Shown: one piece after another, positions 29,324-38,189 of the stretch
Position numbering within the stretch: position 1 is the first letter of the stretch
Layout of the letters: every line of letters begins with the position of its first letter
Assembly: GCF_014698995.1 (NCBI RefSeq)
Contig: NZ_JACWZZ010000001.1
Location: 620,001 to 684,000 of the forward strand
Length of the DNA: 64,000 nt
From: Hymenobacter duratus
GTDB lineage: Bacteria; Bacteroidota; Bacteroidia; Cytophagales; Hymenobacteraceae
Direction of reading: 5' to 3'
The notes under the pieces: model-generated
Seen by the model: only the letters and a program-made list of their open reading frames with translations
Database searches by the model: none
Told to the model about the DNA's origin: nothing
Translations under genes and position numbers: made by a program

Positions 29324-30469
29324 GTGCGTCGTTCGTTTGCTTTCACCTGCACCTTACTTATTATTGGCTGGCTCCTGATTGCCATTGCCTGCGTGCAGGT
29401 GCCTGCCTATACCTTCTGGCCGGCTGCGTTTGGGGCTCTCACGCTGCCCGTGGCGCTTGGCCTGAACCTGCTGGCCGTGTTCTACTGGCTGCTGCGCAAC
29501 TGGCGGGTGGCAGCGCTGCCGCTGCTGGTGGCGGTGCTGACGTGGCCGCACTTCCAGCGCGGGCTGGCCGTGCATCCGTTGCGCATTGCGCCGCTGCCTT
29601 CCGCCGCGGCCGACAGCGCCACCGGGCCGCGCGTGCGGGTGCTCAGCTCCAACGTGCGCATCTTCAACGTATATCCGCAGCTACGCGACAAGGAATTGGC
29701 ATCCTCCAAAAAGATGATTCAGTGGCTCGCCGACAGCCCGGCCGAAGTGCTTTGCCTGCAGGAATTCTACAACGAGCCGCGCACCTCTACCAGCAAAGAG
29801 AAGAACGTGTTCAACTCCGTGGAGCGCATCGGGGAGCAGAGCGGGCGGCAAAGCTTCCTCTCCCGGACACTCACCAACGGCGCCGGGTCCGAATTCGGCA
29901 TGGCCATCTTCTCGCGCTATCCTATTGTGCACCGGGGCACCGTGAGTTTCGGCAAGCTCACCCAGAACCACGCCATGTGGGCCGACCTGCATCTGCCCAC
30001 CGGCGATACTATCCGGGTGTTCAACTTCCATCTGCAGAGCATGAGCATGGATGAGCAGGACATCGTGGACAGCTACTCCAGCAAGTCGGGGCTGAAGAAG
30101 AAGGGCCTGGGTCTGATGCGCCGCTTCAAGCGCGGGATGGTGGCGCGCAGCTGGCAGATGGATACCCTTATCCGCCGCTTCGAGGCCAGCCCGTACCCGC
30201 TGCTACTCTGCGCCGACCTCAACGACCTGCCCTACAGCTATAGCTACGACCAGCTCGCCGACCGTTTCCAGAACGCCTGGGCCAGTGTCGGCAATGGCGT
30301 CGGCAGCACCTACAACGGCCGCCTGCCTTTTGTGCGCATCGACAATCAGTTTGCCGGGCCTCAGTGGCAGGTAGACGACTTCTGGGTGCACTACGAAATT
30401 CCCTACTCCGACCACTTTCCCACTCTGGCCACGTATCGGCTGATCCGAAAGGCAAAAGCCGGTAAGTAA
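29324..30469 (+). CDS. Membrane-anchored endonuclease/exonuclease/phosphatase family protein
   Basis: A 381-residue protein if it starts at the GTG at 29324. The longest frame opens at a TTG at 29231, but a promoter box at 29278-29285 lies inside that extension; a GTG at 29303 is also possible. Three N-terminal membrane helices cover about 5-75 (TLLIIGWLLIAIACV ...). The EEP catalytic domain follows (VRVLSSNVRIFN, EVLCLQEFY with the metal-binding Glu, LLLCADLNDLPYS, and YSDHFPTLA with the catalytic Asp-His). The substrate could be phospholipid, nucleic acid or phosphate ester, and is unresolved. It is divergent from the large T9SS gene. Confidence 0.87.
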   Translation: MRRSFAFTCTLLIIGWLLIAIACVQVPAYTFWPAAFGALTLPVALGLNLLAVFYWLLRNWRVAALPLLVAVLTWPHFQRGLAVHPLRIAPLPSAAADSATGPRVRVLSSNVRIFNVYPQLRDKELASSKKMIQWLADSPAEVLCLQEFYNEPRTSTSKEKNVFNSVERIGEQSGRQSFLSRTLTNGAGSEFGMAIFSRYPIVHRGTVSFGKLTQNHAMWADLHLPTGDTIRVFNFHLQSMSMDEQDIVDSYSSKSGLKKKGLGLMRRFKRGMVARSWQMDTLIRRFEASPYPLLLCADLNDLPYSYSYDQLADRFQNAWASVGNGVGSTYNGRLPFVRIDNQFAGPQWQVDDFWVHYEIPYSDHFPTLATYRLIRKAKAGK

Positions 30470-30628
30470 AGCGCCTTCGGGCTTTCTAGGCGGCGATGAC
30501 GGGGCGTTGGACCCGCTAATGACGGTAGATGCTACGTTGCCAAGCGGGCGCGACACGAACCGAAACACCCTGGCGGGTGAAGCTACGTATCCTCACGGCC
30601 GGCTCCCATTCGTGATGCTTCTATTTGA

Positions 30629-30636
30629 TACCTTTG
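30629..30636 (+). promoter_or_regulatory. -7 box (TACCTTTG) directly before cysS
   Basis: Ends 5 bases before the cysS ATG at 30642, so the mRNA would start at or next to the start codon. Confidence 0.55.
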
Positions 30637-30641
30637 CGGCC

Positions 30642-32189
30642 ATGCAGCACCCACTTTCGCTTTACAATACGCTTACCCGCCGCAAAGCTCCCTTCGAACC
30701 CCTGCACGCACCTTTCGTAGGCGTTTATCTCTGCGGACCGACTGTGTACAGCGAGGCTCATGTAGGCAATGCCCGCGGCCCGGTAGTGTTCGATGTGCTG
30801 ACGCGCTACCTGCGCTACCTCGGCTATACCGTCCGCTACGTGCGCAACATCACCGATGTCGGCCACCTCGAAGGGGATGCCGATGAGGGGGAGGACAAAA
30901 TCAGCAAACGCGCCAAGGCGCAGAAACTGGAGCCCATGCAGGTGGCCGAGCAATTTGCCAACCTCTACCAGGGCCATATGGAAGCTCTGGGCTGCCTGCC
31001 GCCCGATATCACGCCCCGGGCCAGCGGTCATATCATCGAGCAGATTGAGATGATTCAGCAGATCATCAGCAACGGCTTTGGTTACGAGGCCAATGGGTCG
31101 GTGTATTTTGATGTGCCGGCCTACAATGCCGCCGGGCGCGGCTACGGCAAGCTCTCTAACCGCGTGGTAGAAGAGCTGCTGGCCGGCTCCCGCGACAACC
31201 TGGCCGGGCAGGACGAAAAGCGCAGCCCGCTGGATTTTGCCCTCTGGAAAAAAGCCGATGAGCGCCACCTCATGCGCTGGAACTCGCCATGGAGCGACGG
31301 GTTTCCGGGCTGGCATCTGGAGTGCTCGGCCATGAGCCGCAAGTACCTGGGTGCCGAGTTCGACATTCATGGCGGCGGCCTCGACCTCATGTTTCCGCAC
31401 CACGAGTGCGAAATAGCCCAAAGCCAAGCGTGCGACCACCCCACCAACGAGGCGCAGGTGTGGATGCACAACAACATGATAACGGTGAACGGGGCCAAGA
31501 TGAGCAAGTCGCTCGGCAACTTTATTACCATTAGTCAGCTGTTCGACGGCACCAATACCACGCTGGCGCAGGCATACTCGCCCATGACGGCCCGCTTCTT
31601 CCTGTTGCAGGCGCACTACCGTAGCACCGTAGACATCACCGATGAAGGCCTGCAGGCGGCCCGCAAAGGCTACCGCAAGCTGATGAACGGCCTGCGCCTG
31701 CTCGATAAGCTGCGCGAAGCCAGTCTCTCTTCGGAAGTAATAAAAGCGCGCACGGTGGCTCCGGTGGCCGAAGGCAAGGCTCCTGATACCATGGCCGGTG
31801 ACGACGAACTGCGCAAGCTGGTAGCCGACTGCTTTGTGGGCCTGAACGACGACTTGAACACGGCCCGCGCCATTGCCAGCCTGTTCAATCTGCTGCGCAA
31901 GCTCAACGGTTTCCAGGCCAACCCCGCCACGCTGGCTACCGTGAGTGCCGCCGCTGTGCAGGATGCTACCGAGGCTTACCGGGCGCTGGTGCAGGATGTG
32001 CTGGGCCTCGTGGATGAGCCCCGCGCCAGCGCCGAAGACCTGCTCAGCCTCACGCTGGAGTTCTACCAGGAAGCCAAAGCCACCAAAGCCTACGACAAAG
32101 TAGACCAGATTCGGGCGGCCCTCAAGGCGCAGGGTATCGTGGTGAAGGATACCAAAGCCGGCATCGACTGGGCCTACAGCGAAGAGTAA
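30642..32189 (+). CDS. cysS: Cysteinyl-tRNA synthetase
   Basis: A 515-residue class Ia enzyme that charges tRNA(Cys). The HIGH-type motif is in [16 protein letters not shown] and the KMSKS motif in [11 protein letters not shown]. Zinc ligands appear in [14 protein letters not shown] and [11 protein letters not shown] helical anticodon-binding region ends the protein (about 390-515). The frame is open upstream to 30507, but the ATG at 30642 matches the family N-terminus ([20 protein letters not shown]) and sits just after a promoter box. Its product supplies the Cys-tRNA that the metY leader ORF in this window may sense. Confidence 0.96.
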   Translation: MQHPLSLYNTLTRRKAPFEPLHAPFVGVYLCGPTVYSEAHVGNARGPVVFDVLTRYLRYLGYTVRYVRNITDVGHLEGDADEGEDKISKRAKAQKLEPMQVAEQFANLYQGHMEALGCLPPDITPRASGHIIEQIEMIQQIISNGFGYEANGSVYFDVPAYNAAGRGYGKLSNRVVEELLAGSRDNLAGQDEKRSPLDFALWKKADERHLMRWNSPWSDGFPGWHLECSAMSRKYLGAEFDIHGGGLDLMFPHHECEIAQSQACDHPTNEAQVWMHNNMITVNGAKMSKSLGNFITISQLFDGTNTTLAQAYSPMTARFFLLQAHYRSTVDITDEGLQAARKGYRKLMNGLRLLDKLREASLSSEVIKARTVAPVAEGKAPDTMAGDDELRKLVADCFVGLNDDLNTARAIASLFNLLRKLNGFQANPATLATVSAAAVQDATEAYRALVQDVLGLVDEPRASAEDLLSLTLEFYQEAKATKAYDKVDQIRAALKAQGIVVKDTKAGIDWAYSEE

Positions 32190-32200
32190 CCAGGTTGTAA

Positions 32201-32282
32201 AAGAACGTCACCAGAGCGTAGCATCTCGCCGGCTGACGTCAGGTTAGTAACTCAATATCAGTAGGCGAGATGCTTCGTTCTT
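32201..32282. repeat. REP-like palindromic element after cysS
   Basis: AGCATCTCGCC (32220-32230) pairs with GGCGAGATGCT (32264-32274), with an outer AAGAACG (32201-32207) pairing CGTTCTT (32276-32282). The left arm has about 12 unpaired bases. The shape suits a short interspersed palindrome (REP/MITE-like) that may also end cysS transcription. No second copy was found in this window. Confidence 0.5.
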
Positions 32283-32327
32283 ACTCCAAGCGCAACATGC
32301 GCTGCATGACGTTCAGAACCTATCTAC

Positions 32328-33350
32328 ATGAAACTTTTCCGTCTCGCGCCTCTGGCCTTGGCCTCTCTGCTGGTGCTCACCGGCTGCCCCGACAAGAAAA
32401 CCACCACCGAAACAGAAACGCCGGCCAAGCTACCGGTGGCGCCCGTTTTCAACCCCGATTCGGCGTACGCCTTCGTGGCAAAGCAGGTGGCATTTGGGCC
32501 GCGCGTGCCTAATACGGCCGCCCACGTCAAGACCGGTGACTGGATTATCAGCAGGTTCAAAGCTTACGGACTGACGGTGCGTGAGCAGCCGTTTGAGGCT
32601 ATGGCGTTTGATGGCAAGATGCTGAAGTCGCGCAACATCATCGCGCAGTTCCAGCCCCAGGCTGCCCGCCGCGTCACCATTTTCGCGCATTGGGACACGC
32701 GCCCGTTTGCCGACAAGGATGAAAAGAACAAAAATGCGCCCCTGGACGGTGCTTCCGATGGCGCCAGCGGTGTAGGTATTGCGTTGGAAATGGCCCGGAT
32801 TCTGGCCGCTCAGCCCGATAGCCTCACACCGGCCGTCGGCGTCGACTTCATCCTGTTCGACTCGGAGGACTATGGCTATGATTCGAGCACCCAGGGCGAG
32901 CTGAAAAACCGACTGGCTGGTCTGGAATCGTCGGGTGGCTCCAGCTGGTGCCTGGGCTCGCAGTATTGGTCCAAGAACATGCTGCCCGCCAACTACAAGC
33001 CCGAATATGGCATTCTGCTGGATATGGTAGGTGCGAAAAACGGCAAATTCAGCCGTGAGGACCTCTCGCGCCAGAGTGCCCGCGACGTAGTAGACAAGGT
33101 TTGGAACATTGCCGCCCAGATTGGCTACTCCGATTACTTTCTGTTCCAGGATTCGCCGGGCATCACCGATGACCACGTCTTCACGAACCAGGCTGGTGTG
33201 CGCACCATCGATATCATCGACCATCTGCCCGTCGGCGACGACTACTTTCCCGCCTACCACCACACCACCCAAGACAACATGAGCGTCATCGACAAACGCA
33301 CGCTGAAGGCAGTAGGCCAAACGGTGCTCCAGACGATTTACGGCGAGTAG
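32328..33350 (+). CDS. M28-family lipoprotein, glutaminyl-peptide cyclotransferase-like
   Basis: A 340-residue lipoprotein (lipobox LVLTGC, Cys20) with a single zinc-hydrolase domain of family M28. The metal-ligand motifs fit the bacterial type II glutaminyl cyclases: HWDTRPFAD, GASDGASGVGIALEMAR (Asp144), ILFDSEDYG (Glu180) and FPAYHHTTQDN (His312), plus DDHVFTNQAGV. Such enzymes turn N-terminal Gln into pyroglutamate; an aminopeptidase role is the main alternative. This fits the many exported proteins here with Gln at +1 after the signal cleavage site. The gene is monocistronic. Confidence 0.83.
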   Translation: MKLFRLAPLALASLLVLTGCPDKKTTTETETPAKLPVAPVFNPDSAYAFVAKQVAFGPRVPNTAAHVKTGDWIISRFKAYGLTVREQPFEAMAFDGKMLKSRNIIAQFQPQAARRVTIFAHWDTRPFADKDEKNKNAPLDGASDGASGVGIALEMARILAAQPDSLTPAVGVDFILFDSEDYGYDSSTQGELKNRLAGLESSGGSSWCLGSQYWSKNMLPANYKPEYGILLDMVGAKNGKFSREDLSRQSARDVVDKVWNIAAQIGYSDYFLFQDSPGITDDHVFTNQAGVRTIDIIDHLPVGDDYFPAYHHTTQDNMSVIDKRTLKAVGQTVLQTIYGE

Positions 33351-33369
33351 AATCCGGTTGCAAGCAAAG

Positions 33370-33403
33370 AAAAGCCTCGGCTGCGTGAAGTGCCGGGGCT
33401 TTT
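33370..33403 (+). terminator. Terminator after the M28 gene
   Basis: AAAAGCCTCGGC (33370-33381) pairs with GCCGGGGCTTTT (33392-33403) with one G-T pair, followed by a T run. Confidence 0.75.
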
Positions 33404-33445
33404 TTTTAATACAGTTACTATTCACCTCTCTATCCTTTTTTACGC

Positions 33446-34771
33446 GTGATTTCGAAGAAAATATGCCTGGCTGTAGTGTGCCTGATTCTGCCCCTGGCCG
33501 CTCTGGCGCAGCCTGCGCCGCGGATTGCCGTGGTAGATGGGTTTCTGCAAAAAGTGAGCGTGCGCCCGTATGCCGGCCTGCCCTACCGCGTGTCGGCCCG
33601 CATCAAAGTAGCATCAGACACTTCCGGCAAAGCTGACGCGTGGTTAGCGGCCTCGGTGATGAAAACGCGTCGCCGCAGTGGTTCCTTCTCGTATCTGCCG
33701 CAAAAGGCCGTTGCCAACGAATGGCGCACCTATACCATCACGGGTACTCTCGATAAGGAAGCGGATTCACTGACCATTTTCGCGGGCTACTACCTGAATG
33801 GGCGCTTCGGGTTCGATGATTTTCGGCTGGAAGTAGCCCGCGGGCGGGGCCAGTGGGAGCCAGTGCCGCTCCGCAACAGCAGTTTTGAGGAAGCTGCTCC
33901 TATTTCCGGAGTGGGGCTGCCAGCGGGCTGGCAACACAACTGGCCCGTGGTGGGCTTCACCCGGCAGCTGGCCACGGACAGCACCGGCAACCGGTTTCTA
34001 CAGATAGACGGGCACGACATTGTGCGCTATGGCCACAATCTGCGGGCGGGCCGCTACGCTACCGTGAATGGCGCCCGGTTGTACTACGAAACCTATGGCG
34101 CGGGGGAGCCGCTTTTGCTGCTCCATGGCAACGGCGAATCCATCAGTAGCTTCCAGAGCCAGATTGGGGCATTGGCGCAGGAATATCAGGTAATTGCCGT
34201 GGACACGCGCGACCAGGGCCAGTCGGGCAGCACCAAAGGTCCGCTCACCTACGACCTGTTTGCCGACGACATGCACGCGCTGCTCGACACGCTCCGCATT
34301 CCGGCCGCGCACATCGTGGGCTGGAGCGACGGGGGCAATACTGGCCTGAGCATGGCTCTGCGCTATCCGCAGCAGGTGCGCACGCTCGTCACGATGGGCG
34401 CCAACCTGTATTCCGATACGACGGCAGTGGTGGCGTCTATGCTGCACCAGGTGCGGCAAGACCAGCTACTGCTCACGTTGTTGGGGCCATTTAAAAAGGA
34501 GTGGAACCTGGGCCATCGGCTGACTACCATGCTTCTGAAATACCCGCAGATGAAGCCCGACCAGCTTCGTGCCATTACGGCCCCGGTGCTGGTGCTGGCC
34601 GGCGAAAAGGACATCATCAAAGAAGCCCACACCCGCCTGATTGCTCAACATATTCCGCAGGGACAGGTGATTATCCTGCCTAACCTGACGCATTACGCGC
34701 CCCAGGAAAACGGCCCCCTTTTCAACGAAACTGTGCTGAACTTTCTGCGGCAGCAGCGGCCCCGCAACTAA
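33446..34771 (+). CDS. Secreted alpha/beta hydrolase with N-terminal beta-sandwich domain
   Basis: A 441-residue exported hydrolase. It starts at a GTG and has a signal peptide ending before Gln22 (LPLAALA then QPAP). Residues about 30-195 form a carbohydrate-binding-module-like beta sandwich (RVSARIKVASDTSGKADAWL ... LTIFAGYYLNGRFGFDDFRL). The alpha/beta hydrolase core covers about 205-440, with HGNG (about 227), nucleophile Ser294 in GWSDGGN, Asp389 in LAGEKDI and His416 in LPNLTHY. An esterase is likely but the substrate is unknown. The pairing of a binding-type domain with an esterase suggests action on a glycan or cell-surface ester. Confidence 0.85.
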   Translation: MISKKICLAVVCLILPLAALAQPAPRIAVVDGFLQKVSVRPYAGLPYRVSARIKVASDTSGKADAWLAASVMKTRRRSGSFSYLPQKAVANEWRTYTITGTLDKEADSLTIFAGYYLNGRFGFDDFRLEVARGRGQWEPVPLRNSSFEEAAPISGVGLPAGWQHNWPVVGFTRQLATDSTGNRFLQIDGHDIVRYGHNLRAGRYATVNGARLYYETYGAGEPLLLLHGNGESISSFQSQIGALAQEYQVIAVDTRDQGQSGSTKGPLTYDLFADDMHALLDTLRIPAAHIVGWSDGGNTGLSMALRYPQQVRTLVTMGANLYSDTTAVVASMLHQVRQDQLLLTLLGPFKKEWNLGHRLTTMLLKYPQMKPDQLRAITAPVLVLAGEKDIIKEAHTRLIAQHIPQGQVIILPNLTHYAPQENGPLFNETVLNFLRQQRPRN

Positions 34772-34785
34772 GCTGCGGCTGTTGC

Positions 34786-35310
34786 TCAGCCTTCCAGCAG
34801 CTTGTAGTAGATGACCGTTGGCTCCAGTGCGCCGCTGCCCACGCGGGCGAAGCGCGGAATGGCCCCAACTGCTACGTAGCCCAGGCTTTGGTACAGAAGC
34901 TCGGATGGCTCGCCCTGCAGCGTGTCCAGTACCAAGGTGCTGCGCTGGTGCTGGCGGGCCTGCTCTTCGAGGGCCTGCATCAGTTGGCGGCCGAGACCCT
35001 GGCGGCGCGCCCGGGAGTGCACCAGCAGCTTCATGACTTCGGCGCGGTGGCGGCCGTTGGGCTTCTCTACCAGGTCGAGCTGTACGGAGCCCAGCACCTG
35101 CGTCTCATCGGTGGCCAGCAACAGAATGCGGTGGTCGGCCTGCACGGCGTCCAGCACCTGCTGCCAGAAATGCGTGGCTTCGGCAGCCGCCAGCGGCGGC
35201 AGAAACCCCACCGAGGCGCCGTTGTCCACGGAATCCTGCAGCAGCCCAACCAGCTCCGGCAAGAAAGGCAGCGCTTCGGGCAGTCCTACCCGTCGAATCG
35301 AAATAGCCAT
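34786..35310 (-). CDS. GNAT-family N-acetyltransferase
   Basis: A 174-residue acetyltransferase using acetyl-CoA. The GNAT fold is recognisable from the acetyl-CoA binding motif VHSRARRQGLGRQLMQALEEQ (about 91-111), preceded by strand VQLDLVEKPNGRHRAEVMKL and followed by LVLDTLQGEPSELLYQSLGY. The acceptor is unknown. The start is only 11 bases after the LD-carboxypeptidase stop, so the two are co-transcribed. Confidence 0.88.
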   Translation of the reverse strand: MAISIRRVGLPEALPFLPELVGLLQDSVDNGASVGFLPPLAAAEATHFWQQVLDAVQADHRILLLATDETQVLGSVQLDLVEKPNGRHRAEVMKLLVHSRARRQGLGRQLMQALEEQARQHQRSTLVLDTLQGEPSELLYQSLGYVAVGAIPRFARVGSGALEPTVIYYKLLEG

Positions 35311-35321
35311 CGGAAGAAAAG

Positions 35322-36227
35322 TTAAAGGTACTCCAGCTGCGTGCCGTCCTGGCTTATCGTCAGGCGGGCTTTGCGGCCGCAGACAAGGGCCATATTCTGC
35401 GGTTCGTGGCCTACCGGGAAGCCATGCGCCACCGGAAAGCGGTATTTGTCGGCGTAGTGCTGAATGATTTCGTTGGGCGTTTGGCCGTAAGGCACGGTGT
35501 TGTCCTGCGGATTGGTGAAATGCCCTACTATAAGGCCTGCCAGGTCGCGCAGCTTATTGGTGCGGTCCAAGTGTACCATCATTCGGTCGATGGCATACAG
35601 GTACTCATCAATGTCCTCCAGAAACAGAATGCGCCCGGCCGTAGACACATCCGACTGCGTGCCGGTGAGTGTCTGGAGCAGACTAAGGTTGCCGCCCACC
35701 AGCTCGCCGGCCGCCATGCCCGGGCGGTTGAGCGGGTGCGCGGGCACTGCATAGAGTATATTTTCGCCAAACAGCGCCCGGCGCAGGGTTTCGAGTGAGT
35801 CTTCTCCTCCCGCCTGATTGAAGAGCAGCGGCATTACGCCATGGATGCTTTGGTAGCCCAGCCGTAGCAGATGGCAGTTGAGTGTCGTGATGTCGGAGAA
35901 GCCGGCTATCCATTTGGGGTTGTCGGCGAAGCGCGAGAAGTCAAGCTGGTCGATGATGCGGGTGGTGCCGTAGCCGCCCCGCGCACTCAGAATGGCCCGT
36001 ATTTCCGGATTATCGAGCTGCTGCTGGAAGTCGCGGTGGCGCATGTCGTCCTCGCCGCCAAACTGGTGGTGGCGGATATTGGTACTGTCGCCGAGCACGA
36101 CGCGTAGCCCCCAGCTTTCGAGCACGGCTACAGCAGCGCCCAGCTCTTCGTGCGAAGCGGAGCGGGCCGGGCAAACAATGGCCACCTGGTCGCCGGAGCG
36201 GAGCGGAACGGGAGCAATAGCAGACAT
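35322..36227 (-). CDS. LD-carboxypeptidase (peptidase family S66)
   Basis: A 301-residue serine carboxypeptidase that removes the terminal D-Ala from murein tetrapeptides (or acts on related peptides such as microcin C) in the cytoplasm. The family S66 catalytic triad can be placed: nucleophile Ser111 in AGFSDITTLN, Glu205 in ILFLEDIDEY and His275 in VGHEPQNMALVCG. The sequence SARGGYGTTRIID is also typical. No signal peptide is present. It forms an operon with the GNAT gene. Confidence 0.92.
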   Translation of the reverse strand: MSAIAPVPLRSGDQVAIVCPARSASHEELGAAVAVLESWGLRVVLGDSTNIRHHQFGGEDDMRHRDFQQQLDNPEIRAILSARGGYGTTRIIDQLDFSRFADNPKWIAGFSDITTLNCHLLRLGYQSIHGVMPLLFNQAGGEDSLETLRRALFGENILYAVPAHPLNRPGMAAGELVGGNLSLLQTLTGTQSDVSTAGRILFLEDIDEYLYAIDRMMVHLDRTNKLRDLAGLIVGHFTNPQDNTVPYGQTPNEIIQHYADKYRFPVAHGFPVGHEPQNMALVCGRKARLTISQDGTQLEYL

Positions 36228-36327
36228 AAGGAAAACCGGTACGGTAGAAGCCGTAAACTTACGGAACCCTGCCCCGCATTTCCACGTCCTGAGAAGGTGT
36301 AACTTCTTATAAAGCTAGCCGTCGGTC

Positions 36328-37554
36328 ATGAAGAAACTCCTACTCGTGCTACTTGCCTGGCTGGGTCTGCAGGTGGCGGCTTCGGCCCAGATTGATACTA
36401 CCCGGGGCCGCTACTACCAGCCCGTTTTCTCGAACGTAACGGTTACGAGCGGCGTGGTGTACGGCTCGGCCATCAACTTTCTGGGCACTGCGCAGCCGCT
36501 GGCCATGGACATTTACCAGCCCACTGGCGACACCGTGAGCCGCCGGCCGGTTATCATTTTTGCCCATCAGGGTGGCTTCGTGACGGGCAGCCGCACCGAT
36601 GCGTACATGGTGGACGTATGCACCCGGTTTGCCCGCCTCGGCTACGTCACGGCCAGCATCGACTACCGGCTGCTGTTCTTTCCGTTCGATACCGTCAATA
36701 TTGCCAAGGCTTCCATCCGGGGCATGCAGGACATGCGGGCCGCCGTGCGCTTTTTCCGGCAGGACGCAGCTACCACGCGTGTCTACCGGACAAACCCGCG
36801 CTACATTGTGGTAGGTGGCTCCTCGGCCGGCGGCTTTATTGCCCTGCAGGTCGGCTACCTGGACAAGGTTTCGGAAGTTCCGGGCTACGTGGGGCTTGCC
36901 AGCCTGGGCGGCATTGAGGGGCAGAGCGGCAACCCCGGCTACAGCAGCGCGGTGCTGGCTGTGCTCAACCTGAGCGGCGCCACCGAAAGCGTCAGCTACA
37001 TCGAGCCCGGCAACCCGCCCCTGTGCAGCGTGCACGGCACAGCCGACAATGTGGTACCATACTTCAAAGGGCGCGTAGGCTCCTCGCTACCGCCCAAGTA
37101 CGTGGTGGGAAGCGGCCTGCTTAACCCGCGTGCTACGGCTGTAGGAGTGCCCAACACCCTGCGTACGCTGCGCGGGGCCGGCCATATTCCTTTCGAAAGC
37201 ACCAGTGCCAATGGCCTAGCGTACGCCGATACCACATTTCGGACTATCCGGGACTTTCTGCGCCCCTTGCTGCGGCAGCCAGGTACAGTCCTGAGCACCG
37301 CATCAGGAACCAGGTCAGTCGGCCAAGTAACCAGCGCGTACCCGGTGCCGGCTTCCAGCGAAATCCGGTTGGCGGTGCCGCCCGGGGTGGTTTTCCGGCC
37401 ACAGGATGTAGAGCTGCTGGATGCTACGGGCCGGGTGGTGCGCCGCTTCCGCTGGCAGCAAGCCAACCAGCTGCTGCTGCGCGAAGAGCTGAAAGCCGGA
37501 ACCTACCTGCTGCGCGGCGAACAACTACCCACTATCCGGCTGCTGTTCGAATAG
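36328..37554 (+). CDS. Secreted alpha/beta hydrolase (carboxylesterase-like) with T9SS type A sorting domain
   Basis: A 408-residue exported esterase. The signal peptide ends before Gln21 (LQVAASA then QIDT). The catalytic domain covers about 30-310, with HQGGF as the oxyanion-hole region, SIDYRL, nucleophile Ser in VVGGSSAGGFIALQV, and the C-terminal HGTADNVVPY (Asp) and GAGHIPFES (His) segments. The last 80 residues are a T9SS type A sorting domain (YPVPASSEIRLAVPP ... DATGRVVRRF ... KAGTYLLRG). The enzyme is therefore probably exposed on, or released from, the cell surface. Confidence 0.9.
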   Translation: MKKLLLVLLAWLGLQVAASAQIDTTRGRYYQPVFSNVTVTSGVVYGSAINFLGTAQPLAMDIYQPTGDTVSRRPVIIFAHQGGFVTGSRTDAYMVDVCTRFARLGYVTASIDYRLLFFPFDTVNIAKASIRGMQDMRAAVRFFRQDAATTRVYRTNPRYIVVGGSSAGGFIALQVGYLDKVSEVPGYVGLASLGGIEGQSGNPGYSSAVLAVLNLSGATESVSYIEPGNPPLCSVHGTADNVVPYFKGRVGSSLPPKYVVGSGLLNPRATAVGVPNTLRTLRGAGHIPFESTSANGLAYADTTFRTIRDFLRPLLRQPGTVLSTASGTRSVGQVTSAYPVPASSEIRLAVPPGVVFRPQDVELLDATGRVVRRFRWQQANQLLLREELKAGTYLLRGEQLPTIRLLFE

Positions 37555-37583
37555 TGGGGCCGCACGTTTTTAATAGGAAAGAA

Positions 37584-37626
37584 GCAGCGGCGCGAAATCC
37601 CAAAATCCGGGGTTTCGCGCCGCTGC
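37584..37626. terminator. Bidirectional terminator between the T9SS esterase and the metX unit
   Basis: An 18-base stem (37584-37601 with 37609-37626, one G-T pair) with a 7-base loop, between convergent genes. Confidence 0.8.
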
Positions 37627-37658
37627 TGGCCTTTGGTTGGGTAGAGTAGGAGCTGTAA

Positions 37659-38189
37659 TTAAGCGGCAGAGGCCGCCAGCACTTGCTGCGTTGCGGCACT
37701 GACAGCTCGTAGCGGACCGGTGCGCAGCAAAAACACACCGTATTTCTGTAGTGTGGCGCGGTGCCGGATAAGGTGGGCCAGGGCCACATACCCTACCATG
37801 TACCCGTCTTCATCGGCTTCCTCCGAAATTTCGCTGAAATCAAGCAGGTCGATAATCCGCTCTTCCTCGGTGCGCAGGTAAATTTCCAGCTCCAGGTCGC
37901 ACAGCAGGTCGGCATCAGGAAAGCCGACGAAGCCTGTGCTGAAATCGGATTCCGGTACCGCTGTTTCAGCGTTTAGCGCGGTATAGGAACCGACCATTTG
38001 AGGAAGTGACAGTTGCACTACTTGGCCGTTGGGTAAGCGCTGCAGGCTGCTCACCTGCCTAATATGCTTCCCCTGGCTGGCCGCAAAAGCCTTGTCAATA
38101 GCGGTGGCTTCCTCTGCAAAATGAAACAGATAGCCTGGCTGGGCCGAAGTGCCCGGCAGCCCGGCAAAGGGCACAAAGTCAGTGAACAT
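37659..38189 (-). CDS. Unknown protein, coupled to metX
   Basis: A 176-residue cytosolic protein with no recognised family. The ATG at 38189 was chosen because it overlaps the metX stop by 11 bases, a typical translational coupling; the open frame continues to 38357 inside metX. The visible features are an acidic stretch (EEERIIDLLDFSEISEEADEDGYMVG, about 114-140) and then a helical tail (ALAHLIRHRATLQKYGVFLL). The context implies a role with methionine or sulfur metabolism, or simple operon hitch-hiking. No function is claimed. Confidence 0.75.
   Translation of the reverse strand: MFTDFVPFAGLPGTSAQPGYLFHFAEEATAIDKAFAASQGKHIRQVSSLQRLPNGQVVQLSLPQMVGSYTALNAETAVPESDFSTGFVGFPDADLLCDLELEIYLRTEEERIIDLLDFSEISEEADEDGYMVGYVALAHLIRHRATLQKYGVFLLRTGPLRAVSAATQQVLAASAA

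Noticed and set aside
30621-31616. Long minus-strand open frame inside cysS
   Set aside because: Antisense shadow of cysS with its HIGH-type motif intact.
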